Position numbers and translations under genes: made by a program
Shown: piece after piece, positions 1 through 8,279 of the stretch
Position numbering within the stretch: the first letter of the stretch is position 1
Layout of the letters: each line of letters opens with the position of its first letter
NCBI GenBank assembly: GCA_964640125.1
Contig: CAZXGG010000058.1
Coordinates: forward strand, 1 to 22,687
Origin: G020353115 sp964640125
GTDB lineage: Bacteria > Bacteroidota > Bacteroidia > Bacteroidales > VadinHA17
DNA length: 22,687 nucleotides
Direction: 5' to 3'
Notes under the pieces: generated by a model
Told to the model about the DNA's origin: nothing
The model's input: only the letters and a program-made list of their open reading frames with translations
The model's database searches: none

Positions 1-257
1 TTACAGTGACAGCTTTTGTCAATGGCTGGTGCCCTGCTCAAAACCTGGCTTATGAGCGGGCAAAAAGAGCTGCTGTTGAACTAGGGGATAAAGTTGTATT
101 CAGTGAAATTGACACATTCGAACCCTCCGTCTGCAGAGATTGCGGGATGGGGGATGCGCTGTTTATCGACAACAGGCAGGTTCGGACGGGACCACCTCCC
201 TCCTATAAAAAAATCAAACGTAAAATAGAGAAACGATTAAAACAAATCAAAAGTTAG
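1..257 (+). CDS. GNAT-type acetyltransferase, C-terminal YoaP-like part (5' end outside window)
   Basis: The reading frame is open to the left edge, so the GTG at position 6 is probably not the real start and the protein is cut. The visible 84 or so residues have the pattern FVNGWCPAQNLAYERAKRAA near the front, then EIDTF and DALFIDNRQVRTGPPPSY, then a basic tail (KKIKRKIEKRLK). From memory of the family this matches the C-terminal thioredoxin-fold-like YoaP domain that follows an N-acetyltransferase domain in GNAT proteins; the acetyltransferase domain itself would lie upstream and cannot be seen. The CP dipeptide in WCPAQ is a plausible conserved site. The acetyl acceptor is unknown. It is followed after 46 bases by the sialidase, with no obvious terminator between, and has no evident link to glycan breakdown. 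Confidence 0.6.
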   Translation, partial: TVTAFVNGWCPAQNLAYERAKRAAVELGDKVVFSEIDTFEPSVCRDCGMGDALFIDNRQVRTGPPPSYKKIKRKIEKRLKQIKS

Positions 258-303
258 AAAGCTTTTGAATGATTGTATTAATCATCCAACCCATTCAATT
301 TCC

Positions 304-1560
304 ATGAAACTATTGCTCAGAATCATCGTTACAACAGCCATTCTGGTTTCCCTGTCCGGTGGAGATGCCTGGATTGTCTACCCGTCCGATCAAAAAGTTC
401 TGAGTTCACTGCGCCTGGAAGCAATGCAGGATGGCATTGCAGATTTTGAATTATTGCGTATGCTTGAACTGTTTAGTAAAGAGGAAGGGCAAGAATCAGG
501 CGAGGTGCATGTTGATGTATTTGTAAGTGGAGAGGAAGGATACCAGACCTACCGGATACCCTCCGTCCTGACAACTAAAACCGGAATAATACTTGCTTTT
601 GCAGAAGGCAGGGCCAGCCTTTCGGATCATGCCGAAAATGATATCGTTACGAAAAGAAGCCTGAATGGCGGCTTCACATGGAGCACCCTGAAGACCATTG
701 CGGAAGAAGGGGAACATAGCCTGAACAATCCCACGGTTGTGCAGATCCAGGAGACAGGGAGAATCCTGCTGATGTACCAACGCTATTTCAAAGGATTCGA
801 TGAGCATAAGGCAGAACCGGGTTATGATGGAGAAAAGGTATGCCGAACCTTTATCATCTACAGCGATGACGATGGAGTTACCTGGTCTGAGCCAGAAGAG
901 GTGACCCGTGGTGTAAAAAGAGAAACGGTTGTCACCAGCACAGCAACCGGCCCGGGGATTGGAATTGAACTTACCCGTGGAGAGTATGCAGGTAGAATCA
1001 TCATGCCGTTCAACCAGGGGCCCTATGGCAACTGGAAGGTTTATGCTGCCTACAGCGACGATCAGAGTGAGACCTGGAAGTATGGGGAGGTAGCTCCAGA
1101 GCACTCTGCGGGAATGGGAAATGAAGTTCAGATGGTTGAAATGCCGGACGGTACGGTTCAGCTCAATTCAAGAAGCGCCTCCGGTAACAAGCTGAGAAAA
1201 GTGGCGTTTAGTCAGGATGGAGGGGAAAGCTGGTCAGGGTTGGCTGACCATCCTGAATTGCCGGAACCCGAATGCATGGGAAGTATTATACGATTTTCCT
1301 TTACCTGGAGGAATGATAGAAGCCGGATTCTGTTTTCCAACCCGGCATCACAGGAAGAGAGGGAAATGGGAACCATCCGGATCAGTTACGATGAAGGTAA
1401 AACCTGGCCGGTCAGCAAAGTGGTCCATAGTGGCTCCTTTGCCTATTCATGCCTGACAAAAATCGATCAGGAAACCGTTGGAATACTCTATGAAAATGAC
1501 AATTATGGAAAAATCACCTTTGCCATTATTAACCTCGAATGGTTAGAGAATGGACTATAG
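304..1560 (+). CDS. GH33-type exo-alpha-sialidase, exported, with chimeric N-terminus
   Basis: Predicted to remove terminal sialic acid from glycans in the periplasm or outside the cell. The 418-residue protein from ATG 304 has a hydrophobic signal segment (MKLLLRIIVTTAILVSL). The six-bladed propeller shows the family signature: YRIPS with the first catalytic Arg at about 84, the acid/base Asp in ENDIV at 113, Glu274 in GNEVQ, the second Arg at 290 (LNSRS), the third at 330 (SIIRF) and the Tyr nucleophile at 381 (AYSCL). Five Asp-box motifs lie near 119, 187, 251, 303 and 361 (for example SDDDGVTW). A TTG at 265 is in frame but ATG 304 directly begins the signal peptide. Residues 18-55 do not belong to a sialidase; they match the end of a DUF4091 domain (separate entry). 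Some GH33-like proteins act on other acids such as Kdn, so the exact substrate is inferred. Confidence 0.87.
   Translation: MKLLLRIIVTTAILVSLSGGDAWIVYPSDQKVLSSLRLEAMQDGIADFELLRMLELFSKEEGQESGEVHVDVFVSGEEGYQTYRIPSVLTTKTGIILAFAEGRASLSDHAENDIVTKRSLNGGFTWSTLKTIAEEGEHSLNNPTVVQIQETGRILLMYQRYFKGFDEHKAEPGYDGEKVCRTFIIYSDDDGVTWSEPEEVTRGVKRETVVTSTATGPGIGIELTRGEYAGRIIMPFNQGPYGNWKVYAAYSDDQSETWKYGEVAPEHSAGMGNEVQMVEMPDGTVQLNSRSASGNKLRKVAFSQDGGESWSGLADHPELPEPECMGSIIRFSFTWRNDRSRILFSNPASQEEREMGTIRISYDEGKTWPVSKVVHSGSFAYSCLTKIDQETVGILYENDNYGKITFAIINLEWLENGL
355..468 (+). pseudogene. Remnant of a DUF4091 domain fused in frame inside the sialidase gene
   Basis: Codons 18-55 of the sialidase read GGDAWIVYP, then LSSLRLEAMQDGIADFELL. 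This is the conserved tail of the DUF4091 domain. The intact DUF4091 protein at 6480-8276 has the matching stretch at its residues 513-546 (AGDTYFVYPGP, SSIRFEKLKEGIQDYE). The rest of that domain and its catalytic core are absent here. The simplest reading is an internal deletion that joined a signal peptide to the last part of a DUF4091 gene and then to a sialidase. Another ATG at 460, just after the remnant, could once have served the sialidase. Confidence 0.7.
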
Positions 1561-1644
1561 GTTCTTAAAGGAAATATCAAAAAATAACTCATAAATGACA
1601 AATAAATTCCAAATCACAACAAACAAAATGGCTAAATTAACATC

Positions 1645-4167
1645 ATGAAAAAATATTGTTTTCTTACGTCTATGCTGTTGCTTCTCTTGCTTTTCATCAG
1701 TTGCACCAGGAAGGAAAAATCGGTCAGATACAGCTACGATTTCGACAACCTTCCTGACCGGGTCTGGGCGGGTGAGGATTTCTGGACCATTCCGCTGGAG
1801 GATTGGCAAATTAACGAAGGCCGACTGGAATGTACCGGGAACAGTTCCAATATGAGAACAAATCTCATCACCTATCCCATAAGGCCCGGAAACGGAACAT
1901 TTGCATTGAACGTCACCTGTGGACTGCTGGATAAAGGAGATCAGGAAGGGACTGTCGGCTTTTCGATTGGAGTGAAAGACGATGAAGATCCGGATGTTAA
2001 AGCTGCATGTTATTTCGGCAAGGGATTAAACCTGGGTGTCAGGACGAATGGTGTTCTGTTCATAGAAGACCAAACGGTCAGTTTTCCTGCAGATTTTAGC
2101 TGGGAAAAATTTCATATCCGGGTAGAAGGAAACTTCAGTTTAAAGGGGAAAGCGATCACGCTTCGACTCATGAATGAACAACAGGAAGAGGTTGCGTGGC
2201 TGGTAAAAGAGAGTATTGATGAAATAGAGGGACTGATCGTGCTGGGTGTAAACCATCATGTTGCTACTCCATTTTCAAACGGACCCTCCTTCTGGTTTGA
2301 TGATCTTGAAATTTCAGGGACGAAGATCAGCTATGAAGAAGGAAATCGGTTTGGTGCAATCCTCTGGGCTATGTATACAAACAGCCGTAATGTTCTGAAA
2401 TTAACCGCCCAGCTTGCTCCGGTTTCTGCCCGGGTTAACGGTGAAGTTCACCTTGAAATTGAGGAAGGTGATGGCTGGAAAAAACTGGCAACGGAAAAAC
2501 TCAGGGCTGATTCCTATACCGCTACTTTCAGGGTTGGCAACTGGAATCCCGATTTGGAGGTTAACTACCGCATTTCTTATTCGGAAAACCTGAAGGATGG
2601 TGAAACATCGGATTATAAATATACTGGTACCATACGCAAAGAACCGGTGGATAAACCGCTGGTTTTCGGAGGAATGACCTGCCAGTATGGCTATGGATTC
2701 CCATACACGCCGGTAGTCAATAACCTCCTGAAGGAAGAACCTGACATTCTCTATTTTTCAGGAGACCAGATTTATGAAGGAAACGGGGGATATTCCATTA
2801 TTCGTTTCCCGGCTGACCGGGCGATTCTGAATTACCTGGGCAAATGGTACATGTTCGGATGGGCATTTGGTGATGTGATGAAAGAGAGACCGACCATTTG
2901 TACCCCCGACGATCACGATGTTTTTCAGGGAAACCTGTGGGGTGATGGAGGTCGTAAAATTGAATTGGAGGATTGGCAGGAGTATGCAGGTACAAGTGGA
3001 GGGTATATTGAACCGGCAGAGATGATCAATGTTGTCCATGCCACACAAAGCAGTCACCTGCCTGACCCATATGATCCGACTCCAATAGACCAGGGAATTT
3101 CCATCTGGTATACGGATATGGTATATGGAAAAATAAGCTTTGCCATCATCAGCGACCGCATCTTCAAATCCGGGCCCAAGGAAGTGGCGTTCTGGGAAGA
3201 GGGTCGAAGGGATTGGATTACCGAACAGGGTATCGACCTGTCACGGCTGGATAAACCCGGTTTGAAATTAATTGGTGATCGCCAGTTCGAATTTTTAACA
3301 CACTGGATGAAAGATTGGAAGGGAGCAAACATGAAGGTGCTGCTAAGCCAGACTCTATTTGCTAACATCCCAACACACCACGGCAGTATTGACGGTATCC
3401 TGGCTGGAGACATGGATTCAGGTGGCTGGCCGCAAACTCCGCGAAACAAGGTGGTTGATCTGTTAAGGAGATGCTATGCGTTTCATGTTAGCGGCGATCA
3501 GCATCTGCCGCTCTTCGTTCAATACGGTATAGATGAGTTCAGGGATGCCGGCTGGGCTATCTGTACACCGGCTATCACCGTAGGTTATCAGCGTCGGTTT
3601 TTACCCGATAGGTTGGGTATACCCTATCAAAACCGACCGGTTCATAATCTGGACAATACCGGTGAATACATTGGTGGCATGGGGCATAAAAATTATGTGT
3701 ATGCCGTGGGCAACCTGCCCGATAACACCCGGTCTGAGCTTCGGTATGAACGGGCTCAGCTGAGTTCTTCCGGCTACTCAATCATCACCTTTGACCCGGA
3801 ATCACGGGATATTTCATGTAATGCCATTCGTTTTCTGGCTGATGCGGATCGATTGAGACCGGAAGACAGTTTTCCCGGGTGGCCTGTTACGGTGAATCAG
3901 TTTGATAATGCAGGAATAAACAGAACGGGGGATAAAATTACCATTCAATCAAGTGGGGTTCTCAATCCGGTTCTACTTGTTTATGATGCTAAGACGGAGG
4001 AGTTACTGCTGAGTGTACGGATGAAGGGAGATGAATTCTCGGGCATTGTTAAAGGTTCAGGAAGATATAACCTGAAAATCGGTGATCCCGAAACGGAGAG
4101 GTGGAAAACTGTGTCAGATATAATAGCAAATGAAATAGAAACAAGCCCTGTTGTGGTGGAGTTTTAA
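1645..4167 (+). CDS. PhoD-like metallophosphatase lipoprotein
   Basis: An 840-residue exported protein predicted to hydrolyse phosphomono- or phosphodiesters. The signal peptide ends in a lipobox with Cys20 (LLLLFISC). Residues 25-230 look like a beta-sandwich (many short strands, WFDDLEISG), about 235-330 like an Ig/fibronectin-type domain, and 338-660 hold the PhoD-like metallophosphatase core: Asp374 in FSGDQIYE, the DDHD cluster at 422-425 in PDDHDVFQGN, and HVSGDQH at 614-620 with two metal-binding His. A further beta-rich tail runs to 840. The spacing fits PhoD-like enzymes with a divalent metal centre; the classical PhoD twin-Arg signal is not present, as expected for a Bacteroidota lipoprotein. 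It starts 84 bases after the sialidase stop. Its natural substrate is unknown; in this setting it may remove phosphate from glycans or lipids. Confidence 0.8.
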   Translation: MKKYCFLTSMLLLLLLFISCTRKEKSVRYSYDFDNLPDRVWAGEDFWTIPLEDWQINEGRLECTGNSSNMRTNLITYPIRPGNGTFALNVTCGLLDKGDQEGTVGFSIGVKDDEDPDVKAACYFGKGLNLGVRTNGVLFIEDQTVSFPADFSWEKFHIRVEGNFSLKGKAITLRLMNEQQEEVAWLVKESIDEIEGLIVLGVNHHVATPFSNGPSFWFDDLEISGTKISYEEGNRFGAILWAMYTNSRNVLKLTAQLAPVSARVNGEVHLEIEEGDGWKKLATEKLRADSYTATFRVGNWNPDLEVNYRISYSENLKDGETSDYKYTGTIRKEPVDKPLVFGGMTCQYGYGFPYTPVVNNLLKEEPDILYFSGDQIYEGNGGYSIIRFPADRAILNYLGKWYMFGWAFGDVMKERPTICTPDDHDVFQGNLWGDGGRKIELEDWQEYAGTSGGYIEPAEMINVVHATQSSHLPDPYDPTPIDQGISIWYTDMVYGKISFAIISDRIFKSGPKEVAFWEEGRRDWITEQGIDLSRLDKPGLKLIGDRQFEFLTHWMKDWKGANMKVLLSQTLFANIPTHHGSIDGILAGDMDSGGWPQTPRNKVVDLLRRCYAFHVSGDQHLPLFVQYGIDEFRDAGWAICTPAITVGYQRRFLPDRLGIPYQNRPVHNLDNTGEYIGGMGHKNYVYAVGNLPDNTRSELRYERAQLSSSGYSIITFDPESRDISCNAIRFLADADRLRPEDSFPGWPVTVNQFDNAGINRTGDKITIQSSGVLNPVLLVYDAKTEELLLSVRMKGDEFSGIVKGSGRYNLKIGDPETERWKTVSDIIANEIETSPVVVEF

Positions 4168-4180
4168 AATATAGCAAGGT

Positions 4181-4208
4181 TTCGCACCTACGGAGCGAAG
4201 TTTTTTTC
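4181..4208 (+). terminator. Hairpin plus T-run after the phosphatase gene
   Basis: TTCGCACCTACGGAGCGAA (4181-4199) folds into a stem with one mismatch around a TAC loop and is followed by G and then seven T. It begins 14 bases after the phosphatase stop, which suits a factor-independent terminator. Its core is the reverse complement of the palindromic part of the 51-bp tandem repeat further downstream, so it may be a repeat-family member acting as a terminator. Confidence 0.5.
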
Positions 4209-4223
4209 ACAAATCGATTTTTT

Positions 4224-4310
4224 CTACCAACGTTTTGCTCCTATGGAGCAATTTGGTAGCAGGGAAAATGATCTTTTCCTATCAACGTTTTATTCCTATG
4301 GAGCAATTGA
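4224..4310. repeat. Two related palindromes (CTCCTATGGAG family)
   Basis: The first palindrome has the perfect stem TTGCTCC-TAT-GGAGCAA at 4235-4251, nested in an outer pair CTACCAA (4224-4230) and TTGGTAG (4253-4259). The second (4282-4310) shares CAACGTTTT..TCCTATGGAGCAATT with one stem mismatch and an outer TCAA/TTGA pair. These are repeated, structured intergenic units of the sort common in Bacteroidota; no coding potential is seen. Confidence 0.7.
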
Positions 4311-4390
4311 AAAATATACTGTAATCAAATTAAAGAATTATCATTCCAAACGGGTGAGAGGTAGGCAACCCGAACGGATTCAATCATTTG

Positions 4391-4514
4391 CCCGCTCCGT
4401 AGGTGCGGAACATTGGTAGCATATCGGAACACGTATAACCACCCGCTCCGTAGGTGCGGAACATTGACAGCATATCGGAACACGTATAACCACCCGCTCC
4501 GTAGGTGCGGAACT
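4391..4514. repeat. 51-bp tandem repeat, about 2.4 copies, just upstream of a fucosidase
   Basis: Units start at 4391, 4442 and 4493 with a period of exactly 51; the third is cut after its palindromic part. Each unit begins with the imperfect palindrome CCGCTCC-GTA-GGTGCGG, followed by a spacer containing ATATCGGAACACGTATAACC. The first two copies differ by only a few bases in the spacer (GGTAGC versus GACAGC). The last palindrome ends 15 bases before the start codon of the fucosidase at 4529, so it would lie in that gene's leader if transcribed from upstream. The period is divisible by three, which creates spurious open frames on the - strand. Confidence 0.85.
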
Positions 4515-4528
4515 TGAAATAAACACCC

Positions 4529-5977
4529 ATGAAAACAACGCCTATCCATCGAAATCGAAGATTCTTCCACACAATAATTCTCTTACTGTCGCTATTATCC
4601 GCAAATGCCCAACATCCGGATATCGAAACCAATCCGCTCGTCCTGAAAAACCTTGAGGAATGGCAGGATATGAAATTCGGTTTTATGATGCACTGGGGGC
4701 CCTATTCCCAGTGGGGCGTTGTTGAATCATGGTCAATATGCTCCGAGGATGTACCCTGGTGCCGCAGGAACATGGACAACTATGTTGACTATGTAAAAGC
4801 CTATGAAAACCTGAAAACAACATTCAATCCGGTTGAGTTTGATCCGGAAAGCTGGGCGAAGCTGGCCAAAGAAGCCGGAATGAAATACCTGGTTTTTACC
4901 ACCAAACACCACGATGGGTTCTGCATGTTTGACACCAGACTGACCGAATATAAAATTACCGATCCGGCATGTCCCTTTCACAAGAATACGAAAGCAGACA
5001 TCACCGGAGCCTTGTTTGAGGCTTTTCGTGCGGAGGGATTCAAGGTGGGTGCCTATTTTTCAAAGCCCGACTGGCATTCTGACGATTACTGGTGGCCCTA
5101 TTTCGCCACTCCGGACAGAAATGTAAATTATGATCCTGATAAACACCCTGAGCGATGGCAACGCTTTGCGGGTTACACCTATGGGCAGATTGAAGAATTG
5201 ATGACGAATTATGGAAAAGTGGATATATTGTGGCTGGATGGCGGATGGGTTAGACCGAAGGAGACCGTGGATAAGGAAAGCAGAGCCTGGCTGGGATCAG
5301 AGCAATACAACCAGGATATCGATATGCCGAAAATTGCTGCTATGGCGAGAAAAAACCAGCCGGGAGTGATCATCGTTGACCGCACCGTTACCGGTAGATA
5401 TGAAAATTACCGCACCCCGGAGCAACACGTTCCTCATGAACCGCCCGACTACCCCTGGGAAACGTGTATGACAATGGCAGGGTCGTGGTCATACAACCCT
5501 AATGACCGCTACAAACCAACCCGCCAGATTATCCATCTGCTGGTCGATATTGTCGCTAAAGGGGGTAATTACCTGTTGAATGTTGGTCCCGGGCCCAATG
5601 GGGAGCTATCTCCTGAAGCCATACAACGGATGAAGGAAATAGGCGAATGGATGAAGGTTAACGGGGAAGCAATCTATAAAACAAGACCAATCGCCCCCTA
5701 CAAAGAGGGAAAAAATTGCCTGACATCCCTGAAGGACGGTTCGGTATTTTCAATCTATCTTGCCGATGAAAACGAAACCAATCCCCCTGCAAAAATCTTG
5801 CTCAGCTCGATTCAACCGGGAGCTGGCACAACCGTCACTATGCTTGGTTATAACCATCCACTAAAGTGGGAGAATATTGGCAGGGGAATATTGATCGAAG
5901 TTCCGCAAGAGATGGTTAATAATCCGCCCTGCAAGTATGCATGGGCGTTTAAAATTTCTGGGAGTGTTGTTGATTAA
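4529..5977 (+). CDS. GH29 alpha-L-fucosidase, exported
   Basis: Removes alpha-linked L-fucose from glycans by a retaining mechanism. The 482-residue protein has a signal peptide ending near residue 27 (LLSLLSANA-Q). GH29 hallmarks appear in order: MKFGFMMHWGPYS at 48-60, TTKHHDGF at 125-131 with the substrate-binding His pair, the nucleophile Asp237 in ILWLDGGW, the region YENYRTPEQH at 291-300 that in this family approaches the acid/base, and WETCMTMAGSWSY at 310-322. A short beta domain forms the C-terminus from about 390. The length is normal for the family. It differs from the second GH29 protein of this window (11902-13263) in many loops, so the two are not a recent duplicate and may prefer different linkages. 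The leader holds a tandem hairpin repeat. Confidence 0.93.
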   Translation: MKTTPIHRNRRFFHTIILLLSLLSANAQHPDIETNPLVLKNLEEWQDMKFGFMMHWGPYSQWGVVESWSICSEDVPWCRRNMDNYVDYVKAYENLKTTFNPVEFDPESWAKLAKEAGMKYLVFTTKHHDGFCMFDTRLTEYKITDPACPFHKNTKADITGALFEAFRAEGFKVGAYFSKPDWHSDDYWWPYFATPDRNVNYDPDKHPERWQRFAGYTYGQIEELMTNYGKVDILWLDGGWVRPKETVDKESRAWLGSEQYNQDIDMPKIAAMARKNQPGVIIVDRTVTGRYENYRTPEQHVPHEPPDYPWETCMTMAGSWSYNPNDRYKPTRQIIHLLVDIVAKGGNYLLNVGPGPNGELSPEAIQRMKEIGEWMKVNGEAIYKTRPIAPYKEGKNCLTSLKDGSVFSIYLADENETNPPAKILLSSIQPGAGTTVTMLGYNHPLKWENIGRGILIEVPQEMVNNPPCKYAWAFKISGSVVD

Positions 5978-6090
5978 TAAAAGGAGGAAAATAAATGTAA
6001 TAATTCACAATTTTGGGAACAAAATAATAATCATCCTAAGTAGGGTTGTTTATTCGGAATGGATATAGCTTTAAGTTTTATAATTTGAGA

Positions 6091-6140
6091 TTACCCCGAA
6101 AGGGGTAAAATAATGAATAGCCACCGGTAGCTACCGGTGG
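6091..6140. repeat. Two palindromes after the fucosidase
   Basis: TTACCCCGAAAGGGGTAA at 6091-6108 forms a 7-bp stem with a GAAA-like loop, and CCACCGGTAGCTACCGGTGG at 6121-6140 is a perfect 20-base palindrome. They begin about 110 bases after the fucosidase stop. The first could end transcription in part, but no strong T-run follows. The stretch 5978-6090 before them is AT-rich and shows nothing recognisable. Confidence 0.65.
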
Positions 6141-6161
6141 TTATTAAATACAGGAGATCAT

Positions 6162-6225
6162 TTCAACCCTATCGGGGTTGAATATCATTTTTTAACAGGT
6201 CATTATTCAACCCTATTCAGGGTTG
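6162..6225. repeat. Two copies of a TTCAACCC..GGGTTG hairpin
   Basis: TTCAACCC (6162-6169) pairs with GGGTTGAA (6175-6182), and CAACCCT (6208-6214) pairs with AGGGTTG (6219-6225). The two units are alike in stem sequence but differ in loop. They are intergenic structured repeats of the kind scattered through Bacteroidota genomes. Confidence 0.65.
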
Positions 6226-6246
6226 CGATTTATTACCATCATTATG

Positions 6247-6378
6247 CCCGGCACTTCGCCCCGACAAAATCATCGGGGCTCGTACCGGGTTACTCATAAT
6301 TGAATCCCTGCCTGCGTGCCGTCGCCATCCGCGTGCCGCCGAAGCTTCAGCGTAGGCGCCCGGTGATCGGCAGGCAAG
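6247..6378. repeat. GC-rich composite palindromic element
   Basis: This stretch is much richer in GC than its surroundings. It contains a nested stem (CCCGG 6247-6251 with CCGGG 6285-6289; CCCCGA 6259-6264 with TCGGGG 6273-6278), then CCTGCCTGCGTGCC at 6307-6320, a GAAGCTTC palindrome and a facing CGGCAGGCA near 6370. The 14-mer at 6307-6320 recurs inverted at 18417-18430. No credible gene is present; after it, 6379-6479 is AT-rich leader for the next gene. Confidence 0.55.
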
Positions 6379-6479
6379 CCTTTGAGACTCTTTTATCATT
6401 TGCTACAAAATATTCACAAAAAAATATCAAATGTAATAGCTAATTTTATGTTATCTTAAGCAAGAAAATATTATCACAC

Positions 6480-8276
6480 ATGAAGCTCATCCATCGAACA
6501 AGAAAATGGCTCCTTCCAGGTTTATTGTTATTCTTCATCCTTCTGTTGTGGGGGTGTCAGACAGGGCCTGTCCCACTGGACTCTGGATTTGACGAGCCGG
6601 CAGATCCGGATACCATCGATACTGCTGTCTGGCAAACGGTTCCAGCTGGTCTCCAGGGAAGCTTTGGAACAACGAATATCCGGTTTGCAAGGAATAAACC
6701 TCCTGATATCGGGATCACGCATGATCTTGAACTTTCCGCCTGGAAAGGGGAAACGGTCAGTGCACAATTGTTACTATGGTCTTCAGAAAACATTGAAAAG
6801 GTCAGACCATCAGTAAAAGGGTTTGCTGATAAACAGGCCCAACAGATTAGAGCAGGATCGATACAGATCCGGCCGGTCCGGTACGTATTAACCGATGAAT
6901 TTTCATCGGGTTGCGGCTACCGCAGTGCGGATACCATCTCGTCACATCTTGCAGCTGACATCCTTGACACATTATCAGTATTTAACATCCCTGCACATTC
7001 TACAAGACCGTTGTGGATTACCCTTTCTATTCCTAAGGAAACCAACCCCGGTAATTACTCCGGCAGCATTGAAATTGAATCAGCATCAGATAGTACTATG
7101 CGGTTCACACTATCTGTACTGGTTCACAATTGGACTTTACCCGAACCATCAGACTGGTCTTTCCACCTGGATCTCTGGCAAAACCCTTTTGCAGTTGCCC
7201 GGTATCACGATGCTGAACTCTGGTCACAGGAGCATTTGGAATTACTCCGACCCCTGCTAACCCTGCTTGCCGGGGCAGGTCAGAAGTGCATTACCACTTC
7301 GATCGTAGACAAACCCTGGGGTGGACAAACACACGATCCCTTCGAATCGATGATCACATGGATAAGGAACTCAGATGGTCGATGGGAATTCGATTACCAC
7401 CTTTTTGACCTGTATGTATCGCTTGCAATGGATTGTGGTATTGCTCATCAGATCAATTGTTACTCCATGGTTCCATGGGGAAACCAGTTCAAGTACCTGG
7501 ATGAAGACTCCTCGAAATTTATAACCATCGAAGCGCAACCGGGAACAGCACACTATGAAGAACTATGGAGACCGTTCCTATATGATTTCAGGGCTCATCT
7601 GATGGAAATGGGCTGGCTGGATAAAATTACCATTGCCCTCGATGAAAGAAACCTGGAGGAGATGAAAAACATGTTTGATTTTTTACATCGAACGGTGCCT
7701 GAATTTAAGATCGCCATGGCAGGACATTATTTTGAAGAAGTAAACTCAGATATCTATGATTTCAGTTACAACTGGGGGCACGTACAAGCCAGTTCAAAGG
7801 AAATAGCAAAAGTCCGTAGGGAGAGAAAACAGATCACCACATACTATGTTGCCTGTGGCATTCCCTGTCCGAATAATTTCACCTTCTCCCCTCCTGCCGA
7901 ATCAACCTTTGAAGGGTGGTTTGCAGCCGCAATGGGATTTGACGGATTCCTGAGATGGGCATATAATTCCTGGGTTGAAGATCCGTTAAAAGACTCAAGG
8001 TTCCGTACCTGGCCTGCCGGAGATACCTATTTTGTTTATCCCGGTCCCAGAAGCTCAATTCGTTTTGAAAAACTGAAGGAAGGGATCCAGGATTATGAAA
8101 AGATCAGTATCCTGCAAGAAACGTTTGAACATTCAGCCAATGATGAAATAGCCGGCAAACTCCAGGAATTGAATTCCTTTCTTGAGAAGATCAGGAGTTC
8201 GCACGATTTGTCAAAGAACGCTGCTTCTGCCATTACGGAGGGAAAGAAATTAATAACTGAAATAATTGGAATATAA
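6480..8276 (+). CDS. DUF4091 / GH123-like glycoside hydrolase lipoprotein
   Basis: A 598-residue surface or periplasmic lipoprotein with lipobox Cys26 (LLLWGC). An N-terminal beta-sandwich (about 30-215) is followed by a TIM-barrel-like region and the DUF4091 tail (470-546: FTFSPPAES, FEGWFAAAMGFDGFLRWAYNSW, FVYPGPRSSIRFEKLKEGIQDYE). The pair Asp388-Glu389 in TIALDERN stands where GH123 enzymes use neighbouring Asp and Glu for substrate-assisted cleavage of beta-linked N-acetylgalactosamine, so such an activity is plausible but DUF4091 proteins are varied. It starts 502 bases after the fucosidase and ends only three bases before the corrinoid activator, in the same reading frame as it, so the two are probably co-transcribed. 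The tail is the same module that survives as a fragment in the sialidase gene. Confidence 0.78.
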   Translation: MKLIHRTRKWLLPGLLLFFILLLWGCQTGPVPLDSGFDEPADPDTIDTAVWQTVPAGLQGSFGTTNIRFARNKPPDIGITHDLELSAWKGETVSAQLLLWSSENIEKVRPSVKGFADKQAQQIRAGSIQIRPVRYVLTDEFSSGCGYRSADTISSHLAADILDTLSVFNIPAHSTRPLWITLSIPKETNPGNYSGSIEIESASDSTMRFTLSVLVHNWTLPEPSDWSFHLDLWQNPFAVARYHDAELWSQEHLELLRPLLTLLAGAGQKCITTSIVDKPWGGQTHDPFESMITWIRNSDGRWEFDYHLFDLYVSLAMDCGIAHQINCYSMVPWGNQFKYLDEDSSKFITIEAQPGTAHYEELWRPFLYDFRAHLMEMGWLDKITIALDERNLEEMKNMFDFLHRTVPEFKIAMAGHYFEEVNSDIYDFSYNWGHVQASSKEIAKVRRERKQITTYYVACGIPCPNNFTFSPPAESTFEGWFAAAMGFDGFLRWAYNSWVEDPLKDSRFRTWPAGDTYFVYPGPRSSIRFEKLKEGIQDYEKISILQETFEHSANDEIAGKLQELNSFLEKIRSSHDLSKNAASAITEGKKLITEIIGI

Positions 8277-8279
8277 CCT

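Noticed and set aside
265..303. N-terminal extension of the sialidase from TTG 265
   Set aside because: The 13 extra residues precede a clear signal peptide that starts with ATG 304.
496..1104. 202-codon frame on the - strand
   Set aside because: It mirrors the sialidase propeller, which has five Asp boxes and all catalytic residues on the + strand.
4391..4514. Possible short CRISPR array
   Set aside because: The spacers are nearly identical between copies, so this is a plain tandem repeat, and no cas gene is near.
4325..4632. - strand frames with repeated FRTYGAGGYTCSDM units
   Set aside because: They arise because the 51-bp tandem repeat has a period divisible by three; there is no other protein-like feature and one overlaps the start of the fucosidase.
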